Part shown: positions 37,811-46,783 of the stretch, piece by piece
Numbering within the stretch: the stretch's first letter is position 1
How the letters are laid out: the number at the start of each line of letters is the position of its first letter
Source of the DNA: Novosphingobium sp. IK01
Lineage (GTDB): Bacteria > Pseudomonadota > Alphaproteobacteria > Sphingomonadales > Sphingomonadaceae
Assembly (NCBI RefSeq): GCF_033242265.1
Contig: NZ_BTFW01000001.1
Location: 1,674,001-1,738,000 of the forward strand
Reading direction: 5' to 3'
Length of the DNA: 64,000 nt
Made by a program: the position numbers and the translations under genes
Notes under the pieces: model-generated
The model's input: the letters and a program-made list of their open reading frames with translations, nothing else
The model's database searches: none
What the model was told of the DNA's origin: nothing

Positions 37811-39244
37811 ATGCTCGGACCGCGAAAATCCATCGAGAGACTGTCACACCGCGAATCCGGGCATTCCCTGGCCAAGACCCTGAGCTGGCCCCACCTGATC
37901 GCGCTGGGAGTCGGCGCCATCGTGGGCACGGGCATCTATACCCTCACCGGCGTGGGCGCCGAGCGCGCCGGGCCTGCGGTCATCCTTGCCTTTGCCATTG
38001 CGGGCGCGGTCTGCGCCTGCGCCGCGCTCGCCTATGCCGAAATGGCCACCCTGATCCCGGCGGCGGGCAGCGCCTATACGTTCAGCTATGCCGCCATGGG
38101 CGAGACGGTCGCCTGGGTCGTGGGGTGGAGCCTGATCCTCGAATATTCACTGGCCTGCTCGACGGTCGCGGTGGGCTGGTCGGGCTATCTGGTCGGCTGG
38201 ATCGAGGCGGTGGGCATCCACCTGCCCCATGTCCTGCTGGTCGGCCCGCATGGCGGGGGAATCGTCAACCTGCCGGCGGTGGTGATCGCGCTGGGGGTCA
38301 TGGGCATGCTGATCGCCGGCACGCGCGAGAGCGCCACGCTCAACATCATTCTGGTCATCATCAAGCTGGCCGCGCTCTCGGTCTTCGTGATCATCGCGCT
38401 GCCCGCGTTCCAGACCGGCAACCTCCATCCGTTCATGCCCTATGGCTTTGGCAGCACCGAGATCGCCGGGCACAAGCGCGGGGTCATGGCTGCCGCCGCC
38501 ATCGTCTTCTTTGCCTTCTATGGCTTCGACGCGGTCGCGACTTCGGCCGAAGAAGCCAAGAATCCGGGCCGCGACCTGACCATCGGCATCGTCGGCTCGA
38601 TGGTGGTCTGCACGCTGATCTACATGGCCGTGGCAGTGACCGCCATCGGCGCGCTGCCCTTCCAGCAACTCGCCAACTCGCCCGAGCCGCTCGCGCTGGT
38701 GCTGCGCAGCCTGAACCAGCCGATGGCCGCCTACCTGATCGCGCTGGCTGCCGTCATCGCCCTGCCTTCGGTCATTCTGGTGATGATGTACGGGCAGAGC
38801 CGCGTGTTCTTCGTCATGGCCCGTGACGGCCTGCTGCCCCGCTCGCTCGCCAAAATCAGCCCGCGCACCGGCGCGCCCACGCGGATCACCCTGATGACCG
38901 GCATTTCGATCGCCGTGGTCGCGGGGATCTTCCGCCTCGACGAGATCGCCGAACTGGCCAATGCGGGCACGCTGATCGCCTTCATGGCGGTGGGTGCCTG
39001 CCTGATGATCCTGCGCCGCCGTTCGCCCGACCTGCCCCGCCTGTTCCGCTGCCCACAGCCGATGGTGGTCGGCACGCTGACCATCGCGGGCTGCGCCTAT
39101 CTGCTGTTCAGCCTGCCGGCCAGCACGCTGACCCGCTTTGGCCTGTGGAACCTGATCGGGCTGGCCTTCTATGGGCTTTATGGACGCCTGAGCAGCGAGG
39201 CCGGGCGCGAACGGGCCGCAGAAAAGGCAGACGCGGGCGCCTGA
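37811..39244 (+). CDS. APC-family amino acid permease
   Basis: A 477-residue permease with about twelve membrane helices of the cationic-amino-acid-transporter-like APC group: HLIALGVGAIVGTGIYTLTG, AFAIAGAVCACAALAYAEM, and FFAFYGFDAVATSAEEAKNP. It imports amino acids across the inner membrane, here most likely proline, hydroxyproline or small peptides' products (from context only). The start at 37811 has AGGGGGA just upstream; the frame extending upstream is not translated. It lies 24 bases after the regulator gene. Confidence 0.92.
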   Translation: MLGPRKSIERLSHRESGHSLAKTLSWPHLIALGVGAIVGTGIYTLTGVGAERAGPAVILAFAIAGAVCACAALAYAEMATLIPAAGSAYTFSYAAMGETVAWVVGWSLILEYSLACSTVAVGWSGYLVGWIEAVGIHLPHVLLVGPHGGGIVNLPAVVIALGVMGMLIAGTRESATLNIILVIIKLAALSVFVIIALPAFQTGNLHPFMPYGFGSTEIAGHKRGVMAAAAIVFFAFYGFDAVATSAEEAKNPGRDLTIGIVGSMVVCTLIYMAVAVTAIGALPFQQLANSPEPLALVLRSLNQPMAAYLIALAAVIALPSVILVMMYGQSRVFFVMARDGLLPRSLAKISPRTGAPTRITLMTGISIAVVAGIFRLDEIAELANAGTLIAFMAVGACLMILRRRSPDLPRLFRCPQPMVVGTLTIAGCAYLLFSLPASTLTRFGLWNLIGLAFYGLYGRLSSEAGRERAAEKADAGA

Positions 39245-39316
39245 CCCCGCCCGCCCGACAGCCCTACGCCTTCCTTTTTTCCGTTTTCCCGTCATCCCCC
39301 GTTCGAGGAGATCGCG

Positions 39317-40876
39317 ATGTCGCGCGCCCTGTTCACCGCTGCCGTTCTGGCGGCGGCCCCGATTGCCGCAACGGCCCTTGCGCCCGTTTCGGCCCATGCT
39401 GCACCCGCTCATGCTGCGCCCGTTCATGCAGCAAACACCTTTGACGGCGTGTGGCTGTTCGACGATGCCCCGCCCAATCCGGGCGTCACCATGATGGAAG
39501 TGACCACCCGGGGCGGGGTCATCGCCGGGCGCGTCACCACGCACTGGTATGGCCCGATCGCCATGCAGGCCCCCCATGTCGAGAACGGCGTGCTGCATTT
39601 CACCACCCGCAACATCAACGACAGGGAACACCCCACCCGCGACTGGAGCGTCGTGCTCGAAGACGGAAAGGCCCACCTCAAGGGGCAGATCTGGGAATCG
39701 GCCATCGACAGCAAGGGCTATCGCGGCACCAGCGCCGATGCGCGCGCCCGCGCCTTCCACTTTGCCCCCCTGCCCCCGCTGGGCCAGCCGATCCCCGCGC
39801 ATCTGGCCGCCACCCCGCCGATGGGCTGGAGCAGCTGGAACAAGTTCGCCGACCGGATCGACGACAAGACCGTGCGCGCCATGGCCGATGCGATGGTCTC
39901 CACGGGCCTGCGCGATGCGGGCTATCGCTATATCAACATCGACGATGGCTGGCAGGGCGAACGCGACGCGCAAGGCGTGCTGCACCCCAATGCCAGATTC
40001 CCCGACATGAAGGCGCTGGCCGACTATGTTCACGCGCGCGGGTTGAAGATCGGCATCTATTCCTCGCAAGGGCCGCGCACATGTGCCGGATACGAGGGCA
40101 GCTACGGCCACGTCCAGCAAGATGCCCAGACCTTTGCCGCCTGGGGTTTCGACTATCTCAAGTACGACTTGTGCTCGGGCGAATGGTTCTATCCCGACGC
40201 CGATACCGTCAAGCGCAGCTATCACGAGATGGGCGCCGCGCTGGCGGCCACGGGGCGCCCGATTGTCTTCTCGCTGTGTGAATATGGCCGGTTCGATGTC
40301 GGCACCTGGGGCCGCGACGTGGGCGGCCAGCTCTGGCGCACCACTGGCGACATCACCGACGACTATGCCACGATGGCCCGGATCGGTTTCGACAAGAATG
40401 GCGATCCGGCCTGGGCGGGCCCCCATGGCTGGAACGACCCGGACATGCTCGAAGTGGGCAATGGCGGGATGAGCCCTGACGAATACCGCACGCACATGGC
40501 GCTCTGGGCAATGTCGGCAGCGCCGCTGATGATGGGCCACGACTTGCGCGAGAGCACGGGCGAGACGCTCGCCCTGCTCACCAACCCCCGCGTCATCGCC
40601 ATCGATCGGGACAGCAAGGGCATTCAGGGCAAGGCCGTGCGCAAGGTCGGCACAATGGAAGTCTGGGCCAGACCGCTGGCCGATGGCCGCGTCGCGCTTG
40701 CGCTGTTCAACCGGGGCGAGGCGGCGGCCAGCCTCGCGCCGAGCGCACAGGACGCGGGGCTGACCACGGTGAGCGGGGCGCAGGATGTCTGGACGGGGCA
40801 GGCCTCTGCAGACTTTGGCGCCACCCGCACCGTTCCCGCGCATGGGGTCATCCTGCTGGTGGTGAGCGGGCACTGA
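39317..40876 (+). CDS. GH27 alpha-galactosidase with extra N-terminal domain
   Basis: A 519-residue exported protein (signal to about residue 30). The GH27 barrel starts at TPPMGWSSWNKF (about residue 170) and carries the nucleophile Asp in YLKYDLC (about 280), the acid/base region RTTGDITDD (about 342) and WNDPDMLEVGN. Between signal and barrel lies a beta-rich domain of about 130 residues not present in most GH27 enzymes. GH27 members release alpha-galactose; plant extensin carries alpha-galactosyl-serine, which fits this locus (inference). The ATG has GAGGAG eight bases upstream. Confidence 0.9.
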   Translation: MSRALFTAAVLAAAPIAATALAPVSAHAAPAHAAPVHAANTFDGVWLFDDAPPNPGVTMMEVTTRGGVIAGRVTTHWYGPIAMQAPHVENGVLHFTTRNINDREHPTRDWSVVLEDGKAHLKGQIWESAIDSKGYRGTSADARARAFHFAPLPPLGQPIPAHLAATPPMGWSSWNKFADRIDDKTVRAMADAMVSTGLRDAGYRYINIDDGWQGERDAQGVLHPNARFPDMKALADYVHARGLKIGIYSSQGPRTCAGYEGSYGHVQQDAQTFAAWGFDYLKYDLCSGEWFYPDADTVKRSYHEMGAALAATGRPIVFSLCEYGRFDVGTWGRDVGGQLWRTTGDITDDYATMARIGFDKNGDPAWAGPHGWNDPDMLEVGNGGMSPDEYRTHMALWAMSAAPLMMGHDLRESTGETLALLTNPRVIAIDRDSKGIQGKAVRKVGTMEVWARPLADGRVALALFNRGEAAASLAPSAQDAGLTTVSGAQDVWTGQASADFGATRTVPAHGVILLVVSGH

Positions 40877-40883
40877 TCCCCTC

Positions 40884-40927
40884 TTCTGCCTCACGCGCCG
40901 GGCCTGCGCCCGGTGCGTGAGGCAGAA
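40884..40927 (+). terminator. long perfect hairpin after GH27 gene
   Basis: TTCTGCCTCACGC (40884-40896) pairs with GCGTGAGGCAGAA (40915-40927); inside, CCGGGC pairs with GCCCGG around a CTGC loop. The combined stem is about 20 bp. No T-run follows. It separates the regulator-permease-GH27 unit from the receptor promoter. Confidence 0.55.
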
Positions 40928-40942
40928 ATGTCACAAATCTAC

Positions 40943-40964
40943 GATATTTCGTATACTATATTTG
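40943..40964. promoter_or_regulatory. GTATAC operator C, before the TonB-dependent receptor
   Basis: Core ATTTCGTATACTATATTT has GTATAC at 40951-40956, 63 bases before the receptor start. It shares TCGTATACTATATT with the site in front of the DapA-like gene. Confidence 0.75.
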
Positions 40965-41018
40965 ACTCCGACAAATAGATGACGCATCCTCTCGGCAAAC
41001 AACAAGGGAATGCCGATC

Positions 41019-43994
41019 ATGAGGGTTCGTCACAGCAAGCTGTTTTGCGCAGTCGCCCACACTGCGCTGATAACCGGGGCCACATTCTTCGCGGGAACGG
41101 CCCAAGCCCAAAGCACGCCCCAGAGTGCGCCCCAAAGCCTGCCCGAACAGGGTGCCAGCGATGGTGCCGGGGCACCGGGCGACGCCATCGTCGTCACCGG
41201 CACGCTCATCAAGCGCCCCGACCTCAAGAGCAACAGCCCGCAGACGGTCGTCGGCTCGGACGAGTTCCGCTATCAGGGCGCCACGACGGTCGAGCAGGTG
41301 CTCAACCGCCTGCCCCAGTTCACCGCCGACGCCAACGAGAACGTCTCGAACGGCTCGAACGGCACCTCCAACATCAACTTGCGCAACCTGGGCTCGAACC
41401 GCGTGCTTGTGCTGCTCGACGGGCAGCGCATGATGCCCTCTCAGGCCATCGACCTCAACTTCGTGCCCGGCAGCCTGATCGAGCGCGTCGACGTGATGAC
41501 CGGCGGCGCCTCGGCGGTCTATGGCTCGGATGCGATCTCGGGCGTCGTCAACTTCGTGCTCAAGAAGAACCTCGATGGCCTGCGGGTCGACATGCAGACC
41601 GGCTTTGCCCAGCATGACAACGGCAACACCGCCATGCGCAATCTGGTTTCCTCGTCCGGGTACAACACGGCCCCCGGTTCGGTGCTCGACGGCGGCAAGC
41701 AGGACATCACCGTTTCGGCGGGCAAGAACTTTGCCAGCGGCCGCGGCAATATCACCGTCTATGGCGGCTATCGCAGCTTCAGCCCGGTGCGCCAGTCGAC
41801 CCGCGACGTGTCGTCCTGCGCGATCCAGGACCGCAACAACGGCTCGCAACTCTATTGCGGCGGTTCGAGCAACTCGCCCTATGGCTCGTTCGTGCCGCTC
41901 TCGGACCTGAGCGCCTACAAGAGCCAGACGCTGGTCAACAGCCGCGCCAACGACGGCACGCTGGTGCCCTACAACAGCTCCTATGCCTACAACTACGCGC
42001 CCAACAACTACTTCCAGCGCTCCGACGAGCGCATCACGGCGGGCGCCTTTGGCCACTTCGAGATCAGCCGGGCCGCCGAAATCTACGGCAGCTTCATGTA
42101 CATGCACGACCGCACGTTCTCGCAGGTCGCCCCTTCGGCGATCTGGCTGGGCACGGCTTTCGCGATCTCGTGCAACAACCCCTATGCCAGCGCCAACCAG
42201 CTTCAGGCGATCTGCGGCAGCGCGGCGGGCACCAACACCACGCAAGATGCGCTGGCGGCCTATCGCACCGACATCGCCCCGCGTCGCGACGACTTGCGCC
42301 ACAACGACTTCCGCTACTCGGCAGGCGTGCGCGGCGACATCGGCAGCGGGTTCAGCTACGATGTCAACTACATGTACTCGCTGGTCCGCTATGACGAGAC
42401 CTACCTCAACGACGTGGACCAGGTGAAGGCGGGCCGCGCGCTCAACGCGATCAGCGTCAATGGCGTGCCCACCTGCCGTTCGGTGCTCGACGGCACCGAC
42501 CCGAGCTGCATTCCGGCCAACATCTTCCAGCCGCACGGGCTCACCGCCGCGCAAGGCGCCTATCTGTTCGGCCAGAGCAACACCGCCTCGCGCAATTCCC
42601 TCAGCGTGATCCAGGGCACGCTGAGCGGCGATCTGGGCAAACTGGGCATCACCATGCCCTGGACCAGCAAGGGTCTGGGCATGGCGCTGGGCGTCGACCA
42701 CCGCCGCGAAACGCTGGCCTTCACCGCCGACGCCGTGGCCCAGCAGAACGGGACGACGAATTCGGACGGCGTGATCAGCGTGACCGAAGTCTTCGGCGAA
42801 CTCGAAGTGCCGCTGGTCGAGGACATGCCGCTGCTCCGCTCGCTCTCGGTCAACGGCGGCTTCCGCTATTCGTCCTACGACAACAAGCAGCAGTCGACCG
42901 GCTATGGGTCGGGCTTCAACGTGTGGACCTACAAGGCTGAACTGAGCTGGCAGCCGGTCAACGACCTGCGCGTGCGCGCCAGCTACAACCACGCCATCCG
43001 CGCGCCCAACGTGGCCGAACTGTTCGCCTCGCAATCGGTGGGCAACGTCAACGGCATAGACCCGTGCGCGGGCCCCAACCCGAGCGCCTCGCTGGCGACC
43101 TGCGCGGTCACGGGGGTAACTGCGGCGCAATATGGCCACATCGTCGAGTGCCCGTCGGATACCTGCTCGGCCCTGAGCGGGGGCAACCGTGCGCTCAAGC
43201 CCGAAACCGCCAATACCTATACCGCAGGCATCGTCTTCACGCCCAAGTTCCTGCGCCGGTTCTCGCTCTCGGTCGATTACTACAACATCAAGGTGAAGGA
43301 CTACATCAGCTCGATGGCGCCCTCGCTGATCATGGGTCAGTGCGCGCAGACCGGCGATCCCTACTTCTGCGGCCTGTTCAAGCGTGATGCCCGTTCGGGC
43401 GCGCTGTTCGGCCAGAATGCGGGCTATGTCATCTCGACCACGATGAACACCGGCTACCTCAAGACCTCGGGCCTCGACTTCAACGCCGACTATACCGTCG
43501 GCCTGGGCAAGGCGGGCAGCCTCAACATGAACCTGGTGGGCACCTACCTGCTCAACCAGATCGCGCAGCCGGTGCCGGGCCTTGGCTCCTACGACTGCAA
43601 TGGCCTGTTCGGCTATACCTGCGGCCAGCCCTCGCCGACCTGGCGCCATGTCGCGCGGTTCACCTGGATGACGCCGACCGACACCGTGCTTTCGCTGTCG
43701 TGGCGCCATATCGGCGGCACCCGTCTGTCGAGCCTGACCGACAACCCCCTGCTCAGCGCGCCGCAGACTTTCGTGAACAGCAAGATCAACGCCTACAACT
43801 ACTTCGATCTGTCGCTGACGCAAACCATCAACAAGAAGCTCACCCTGCGCGCGGGCGTGAACAACCTGTTCGACAAGGATCCGCCGCTGCTCGCAGCCGG
43901 GCTGCTCCAGCTCTTCGGCAACGGCAACACTTATCCGGGCGTCTACGATGCGCTGGGCCGCACGATCTTCGTGGGGGCCACCATCAACTTCTGA
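41019..43994 (+). CDS. TonB-dependent outer-membrane receptor
   Basis: A 991-residue receptor. A signal peptide (to AQAQ near residue 30) and a variable region precede the TonB-box-like DAIVVTGTLI; the plug domain runs through TTVEQVLNRLPQF, INLRNLGSNRVLVLLDGQR and DVMTGGASAVYGSDAISGVVNFVLK; the long beta-barrel ends in the typical outer-membrane Phe (GATINF). It probably imports glycopeptide fragments made outside. The ATG at 41019 has AAGGGA nine bases upstream and is preferred over ATG 41010. A terminator follows. Confidence 0.95.
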   Translation: MRVRHSKLFCAVAHTALITGATFFAGTAQAQSTPQSAPQSLPEQGASDGAGAPGDAIVVTGTLIKRPDLKSNSPQTVVGSDEFRYQGATTVEQVLNRLPQFTADANENVSNGSNGTSNINLRNLGSNRVLVLLDGQRMMPSQAIDLNFVPGSLIERVDVMTGGASAVYGSDAISGVVNFVLKKNLDGLRVDMQTGFAQHDNGNTAMRNLVSSSGYNTAPGSVLDGGKQDITVSAGKNFASGRGNITVYGGYRSFSPVRQSTRDVSSCAIQDRNNGSQLYCGGSSNSPYGSFVPLSDLSAYKSQTLVNSRANDGTLVPYNSSYAYNYAPNNYFQRSDERITAGAFGHFEISRAAEIYGSFMYMHDRTFSQVAPSAIWLGTAFAISCNNPYASANQLQAICGSAAGTNTTQDALAAYRTDIAPRRDDLRHNDFRYSAGVRGDIGSGFSYDVNYMYSLVRYDETYLNDVDQVKAGRALNAISVNGVPTCRSVLDGTDPSCIPANIFQPHGLTAAQGAYLFGQSNTASRNSLSVIQGTLSGDLGKLGITMPWTSKGLGMALGVDHRRETLAFTADAVAQQNGTTNSDGVISVTEVFGELEVPLVEDMPLLRSLSVNGGFRYSSYDNKQQSTGYGSGFNVWTYKAELSWQPVNDLRVRASYNHAIRAPNVAELFASQSVGNVNGIDPCAGPNPSASLATCAVTGVTAAQYGHIVECPSDTCSALSGGNRALKPETANTYTAGIVFTPKFLRRFSLSVDYYNIKVKDYISSMAPSLIMGQCAQTGDPYFCGLFKRDARSGALFGQNAGYVISTTMNTGYLKTSGLDFNADYTVGLGKAGSLNMNLVGTYLLNQIAQPVPGLGSYDCNGLFGYTCGQPSPTWRHVARFTWMTPTDTVLSLSWRHIGGTRLSSLTDNPLLSAPQTFVNSKINAYNYFDLSLTQTINKKLTLRAGVNNLFDKDPPLLAAGLLQLFGNGNTYPGVYDALGRTIFVGATINF

Positions 43995-44103
43995 TCGTCC
44001 AAACCCTTGCGCCGCCCGGTCCCGTCCGGTCGGCGCAAGGCCCTTCCCCCCTTCTCAGGCGGCACCTCTCTGGCCCCTCCAGGCGCGCCGCCTGAACACT
44101 CAC

Positions 44104-44139
44104 CCGCCCGGCTCCCCCAGGGGAACCGGGCGGTTTTTT
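44104..44139 (+). terminator. intrinsic terminator of the TonB receptor gene
   Basis: CCGCCCGG (44104-44111) pairs with CCGGGCGG (44126-44133), followed by six T. Confidence 0.9.
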
Positions 44140-44190
44140 GTGATGCATCCCAATTCTTTAAATAATAATCTGATTTTCTGTCATTCCATT

Positions 44191-44281
44191 CGTCATCCCC
44201 GCGCAGGCGGGGATCCAGGTCCGATGGTTGCGCCTGTGGACAGCGCGTGCAAGCTGGATTCCCGCCTGCGCGGGAATGACG
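44191..44281. repeat. REP-like inverted pair
   Basis: CGTCATCCCCGCGCAGGCGG with its continuation GGATCCAG (44191-44218) and the near-complement CTGGATTCCCGCCTGCG with GGGAATGACG (44254-44281) flank a 35-base spacer. Each half is itself a GC hairpin. This sequence type (CATTCCCGCG ... GGAATCCAG) is a widespread intergenic repeat in proteobacteria. Confidence 0.8.
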
Positions 44282-44362
44282 AGACATGGGCCAACAGCGC
44301 CCAGCGCTTTCATTGCCAGGCTGGTGCGCGTCGAATGTGCCCACGCCGCCCCAGAAGGACGC

Positions 44363-46675
44363 CTATTGCAGCGCGCGCACGAAGAAATCGAACTGGCGGC
44401 GCGTCACATAGTCGATCGGCCCGGTCGAGCGGCCCACGCTGTGCTCGCCGCCCGGAACGACCAGCAGGTCGAAGTCCTTGTCGGCCCTGACCAGCGCATC
44501 GACGACCTGCATCGTGGAGGCCGGATCGACATTGCTGTCCTGCTCGCCCACGATCAGGAACAGCTTGCCATGCAGGTTGGCGGCATGGTCCACGCCCGAG
44601 GCCGCCGCATAGCTGGCATCGACCGGCCAGCCGAGCCACTGTTCGTTCCAGCTGATCTTGTCCATGCGGTTGTCATAACACCCCGCCATGGCCACCCCGG
44701 CCTTGTAGAAATCGCCATGGAACAGCAGCGCGTTGAGCGTGCTCTGCCCGCCTGCCGAGGCGCCATAGATGCCCACGCGGCTGATATCATAGGACGGATC
44801 GCGCGCGGCCATGGCCTTGTGCCAGGCGATGCGGTCGGGGAAACCGGAATCCGCAAGGTTCTTCCACGCCACGTCCTGAAACGCCTTGGAGCGGTTGGCC
44901 GTGCCCATGCCGTCGATCTGCACGACGATGAAGCCCAGGTCGGCCAGCGCCTGCATCCCGATCACCTTGTCGCCCCCGGAGTGATAGCCGAACGGCCAGA
45001 ACTGCTTGGGCACGAAGCTGTCGTGGGGCCCGGCATAGATGTTCTCGATCACCGGATACTTGCGCGCCGGGTCATAGTCGCGCGGGCGCACGACGAGGCC
45101 CCAGATGTCGGTCTTGCCGTCGCGCCCCTTGGCGGTGAACACTTCGGGCGGGCGGAACCCGGCGGCGGTCAGGCGGGAAATATCGCCCTTGCTCACCGTG
45201 GCGAGCACGCGCCCGTCCGTGCTCGCGCGCAGCACGCTGACCGTGGGCAGGTCGACCCGCGAATAGGTATCGACCAGCGTGCGCCCGTCGGGGGCAAGGC
45301 TGGCGGTGTGGTCGGCCTGTTCCGGGGTCAGCGCGACGAGATGGCGGCCATCGAAATCGATGCGGTAGATGTGGTGGAAATAGGGATCTTCGCCCGCATT
45401 CATGCCGCTGGCCGAAAACCAGATCTGGCGCCTGGCCTCGTCGACCCGCAGGACATCGCGAACCACCCAGGCGCCGCTGGTAATGCGGTTGCGCACCTTT
45501 CCGGTGCGCCCGTCGATCAGGTAGAGGTGGTTCCAGCCATCGCGCTCGGAAGCCCAGATGATGTCATCGCCCGAGGCGCCCAGTTCGTGGGCATAGCGCC
45601 GGTCGGCATAGACGAACGTGCGCGCCTCCTCGTTCACCGCGACATGGGCCTTGCCGCTGGCGGCATCGACGGCGATGATCCGCGCCTGCCCGAAGCCGCG
45701 CCGCACATAGTCGAAGGCGACGCTGCGCCCGTCGGGCCGCCAGCGCGGATCGGACAGCTGATAGGCATTGGGAAACAGCGAGGGATCGATCACCGTCTGG
45801 CGCCCGGTCGCCACGTCGAAGAGCACCGGCTGCTCGCTGTCGACCGTATCGCCGGGCTTGGGGTAGAGCTGGCTGCGCAGCACGGGCTGCCCCTGCCCCG
45901 CAGGCGCGGCCTCCACCCGCAGGACATGGCGCGCATAGCCGGGGCGCACGCGATAGATCATCAGGTGGCGGCTGTCGGGCGACCAGCGGATCGTCTCGGG
46001 ATCATAGAAATCGCCCGGCGACCCGTCGCTGCTCAGGCGCACCGTGTCGGCCCCTCCCTTCTTGCGCACGACGAGGTTGTTGTCCTCGACCAGCGCCTCG
46101 TGCTGCCCGTCGGGCGCAAGGCGGGGGTGGTTGTCGGCGGGCACCGACAGGTCGCGCACGACCCCGAACCCGCGTGGCCGCGACGGATCGACCTGCGGCG
46201 CACAGTGATAGTCGGCCAGCGTGCAGCGCCAGCCCTGCTCGTCGATCGCAAAGGCGATGGCCCGCCCGTCTCCTGTGCCCTCGATATCCACCTCGGCGAA
46301 CGGCAGGCGCAGCGGCTGTAAAAGGTGGCCGAGCGCGCGGGTCAGTTCGCCGGCAAGGCGCACATGGTCGAACGCGGGCGAGCGGGCCAGCGTCGCGGCA
46401 TCGACCGTCTCGAAGGCAAAGCCGCCCTCGACCGTCTTGCGATAGGTAAAGGCGCTGGAATCGGGCGCCCAGTGCGCGGGCCAGGCAATGTCGCGCGTCA
46501 GGTATTCCCAGCTCTCGCGCAGGCCCACCGAGCGCTCGATCTGCGCCTTTTGCGCCGCGTTTGCCCCGCCCGGCGCGGCGAGCGCTGGGAAAGCCGCCGT
46601 GCAGGCCATCAGCCCTGCCATGACACCGGAAAGGGAAGCGCGGCGCAAGCCATGGGGCATAAGGGCACGGGACAT
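44363..46675 (-). CDS. S9 family peptidase, dipeptidyl-peptidase IV-like
   Basis: A 770-residue exported enzyme (signal ends ALAAP near residue 35). An N-terminal beta-propeller (several DP..RWSPD/RWRPDGRS-type blades) is followed by a C-terminal alpha/beta-hydrolase with nucleophile Ser in GASAGGQS (about 640), Asp in GEQDSNVD and His in GGEHSVGR. DPP-IV-like enzymes remove X-Pro dipeptides from N-termini. This suits stepwise trimming of proline-rich chains. The start at 46675 has CAGGAGA seven bases upstream. It lies 108 bases after the epimerase gene on the same strand, in the DapA-epimerase unit or with its own promoter. Confidence 0.9.
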   Translation of the reverse strand: MSRALMPHGLRRASLSGVMAGLMACTAAFPALAAPGGANAAQKAQIERSVGLRESWEYLTRDIAWPAHWAPDSSAFTYRKTVEGGFAFETVDAATLARSPAFDHVRLAGELTRALGHLLQPLRLPFAEVDIEGTGDGRAIAFAIDEQGWRCTLADYHCAPQVDPSRPRGFGVVRDLSVPADNHPRLAPDGQHEALVEDNNLVVRKKGGADTVRLSSDGSPGDFYDPETIRWSPDSRHLMIYRVRPGYARHVLRVEAAPAGQGQPVLRSQLYPKPGDTVDSEQPVLFDVATGRQTVIDPSLFPNAYQLSDPRWRPDGRSVAFDYVRRGFGQARIIAVDAASGKAHVAVNEEARTFVYADRRYAHELGASGDDIIWASERDGWNHLYLIDGRTGKVRNRITSGAWVVRDVLRVDEARRQIWFSASGMNAGEDPYFHHIYRIDFDGRHLVALTPEQADHTASLAPDGRTLVDTYSRVDLPTVSVLRASTDGRVLATVSKGDISRLTAAGFRPPEVFTAKGRDGKTDIWGLVVRPRDYDPARKYPVIENIYAGPHDSFVPKQFWPFGYHSGGDKVIGMQALADLGFIVVQIDGMGTANRSKAFQDVAWKNLADSGFPDRIAWHKAMAARDPSYDISRVGIYGASAGGQSTLNALLFHGDFYKAGVAMAGCYDNRMDKISWNEQWLGWPVDASYAAASGVDHAANLHGKLFLIVGEQDSNVDPASTMQVVDALVRADKDFDLLVVPGGEHSVGRSTGPIDYVTRRQFDFFVRALQ

Positions 46676-46783
46676 GACAGATCTCCTGAACCGGACACAA
46701 GGCCGCCGGGCCGCGCCCAAGGCGTGACCCGGCGGATAGGACCGCCCGGCAGGCAGGGTTGCCGAACGGAATAGGAGGAACGC

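Larger units (their letters stand above)
43995..44362. other. 368-base spacer with terminator and repeat
   Basis: Between the rightward receptor and the leftward S9 peptidase gene. It holds the receptor terminator (44104-44139), an AT-rich patch (around 44155-44180) and a facing pair of 28-base repeats (44191-44281). No gene is seen. Confidence 0.75.

Noticed and set aside
38147..40894. A 915-codon open frame antisense to the permease and GH27 genes
   Set aside because: It spans two real genes and their spacer, and has Gln/Arg/His-rich composition without motifs.
40956..43823. A 955-codon open frame antisense to the TonB receptor
   Set aside because: Its translation is low-complexity (Arg/Val/Gly/Asp-rich) and matches no family, whereas the plus strand encodes a full receptor. 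Long antisense frames are a by-product of high-GC third positions.
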